Assembly: GCF_026013965.1 (NCBI RefSeq)
Contig: NZ_CP110341.1
Coordinates: 372,001-436,000 of the forward strand
Direction of reading: 5' to 3'
DNA: 64,000 nt
Origin: Brevibacterium sp. JSBI002
GTDB taxonomy: Bacteria > Actinomycetota > Actinomycetes > Actinomycetales > Brevibacteriaceae
The notes beneath the pieces were generated by a model. That model worked only from the letters and a program-made list of their open reading frames with translations. It was not told where the DNA came from and searched no databases. Shown piece by piece: positions 63,905 through 64,000 of the stretch; the stretch's first letter is position 1, and every line of letters begins with the position of its first letter. The translations under genes were made by a program, and so were the position numbers.

Positions 63905-64000
63905 GACTTCGGCTCCTTTCGGAGTTGAACACGCTCACCGCGTTCGACGGAGGAATGGGGATCACAAAAGGTATGGAAGTGATCTGTGGTCTCGACGGTA

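Overview
The window is high-GC actinobacterial chromosome. Ectoine and hydroxyectoine genes, a quinone-type D-lactate dehydrogenase, heavy use of GTG/TTG starts and probable leaderless messages fit a Brevibacterium-like member of the Micrococcales. That assignment is inferred from gene content and sequence style, not from a marker gene. No tRNA, rRNA, CRISPR array, phage or transposase gene was seen.

Region by region. 1-2.6 kb is a minus-strand operon with a class III CoA transferase, an acyl-CoA dehydrogenase and the start of a third gene, preceded by a perfect operator-like inverted repeat. 2.8-12.6 kb is a catabolic locus: an odd DUF1990-kinase fusion, two close SDR paralogues, a TetR regulator, an AMP-forming acyl-CoA ligase, an acyl-CoA dehydrogenase whose catalytic Glu position is Asp, an APH-fold kinase, and an MHS-type permease. 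The last five form one tightly packed operon that resembles the levulinate/4-hydroxyacid (lva) logic and the two halves of mammalian ACAD10/11. 12.8-19.5 kb is glycine and serine catabolism: a glycine riboswitch, then gcvP-gcvT-gcvH and sdaA. 20-24.7 kb is osmoprotection: ectA, ectB and ectC, a low-GC secreted protein, then ectD. 25-34 kb holds an AGCS symporter, a GDPD, a PNPOx-like protein, a membrane protein, a thioredoxin-domain YyaL-type protein with a frameshifted tail, an ABC-class ATPase and an amidohydrolase. 35-38.3 kb is thiC behind a TPP riboswitch, then an M18 aminopeptidase. 38.4-46.7 kb holds a DUF1684 protein, an M13 peptidase, a low-molecular-weight tyrosine phosphatase, a CopC-like protein, a sugar-dehydrogenase-like lipoprotein, a luciferase-like monooxygenase and a GNAT acetyltransferase behind a possible leader peptide. 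46.7-53.4 kb holds a LysR regulator divergent from an orphan FrdA/SdhA-like flavoprotein, an Hsp31-type protein, and two CNNM/CorC proteins, the second frameshifted. 53.4-57.4 kb holds a GntR/FCD regulator, an MFS permease and D-lactate dehydrogenase. 57.6-64 kb holds a membrane protein/XRE regulator pair with an operator array, an MFS permease, an LCP-family protein, phosphoglucomutase and an acidic protein.

The most unusual features are at DNA level. Gene ends are repeatedly occupied by long, near-perfect palindromes of several families. One family has four copies and another has two, both with compensatory base changes, and there is a 59-bp tandem repeat. A hyphenated-palindromic word around CGCCGAGGCGG recurs about 30 times, in both orientations, in several reading frames and between genes. 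Several genes also share a TANNNT box exactly 6 nt before the start codon, which points to leaderless transcription.
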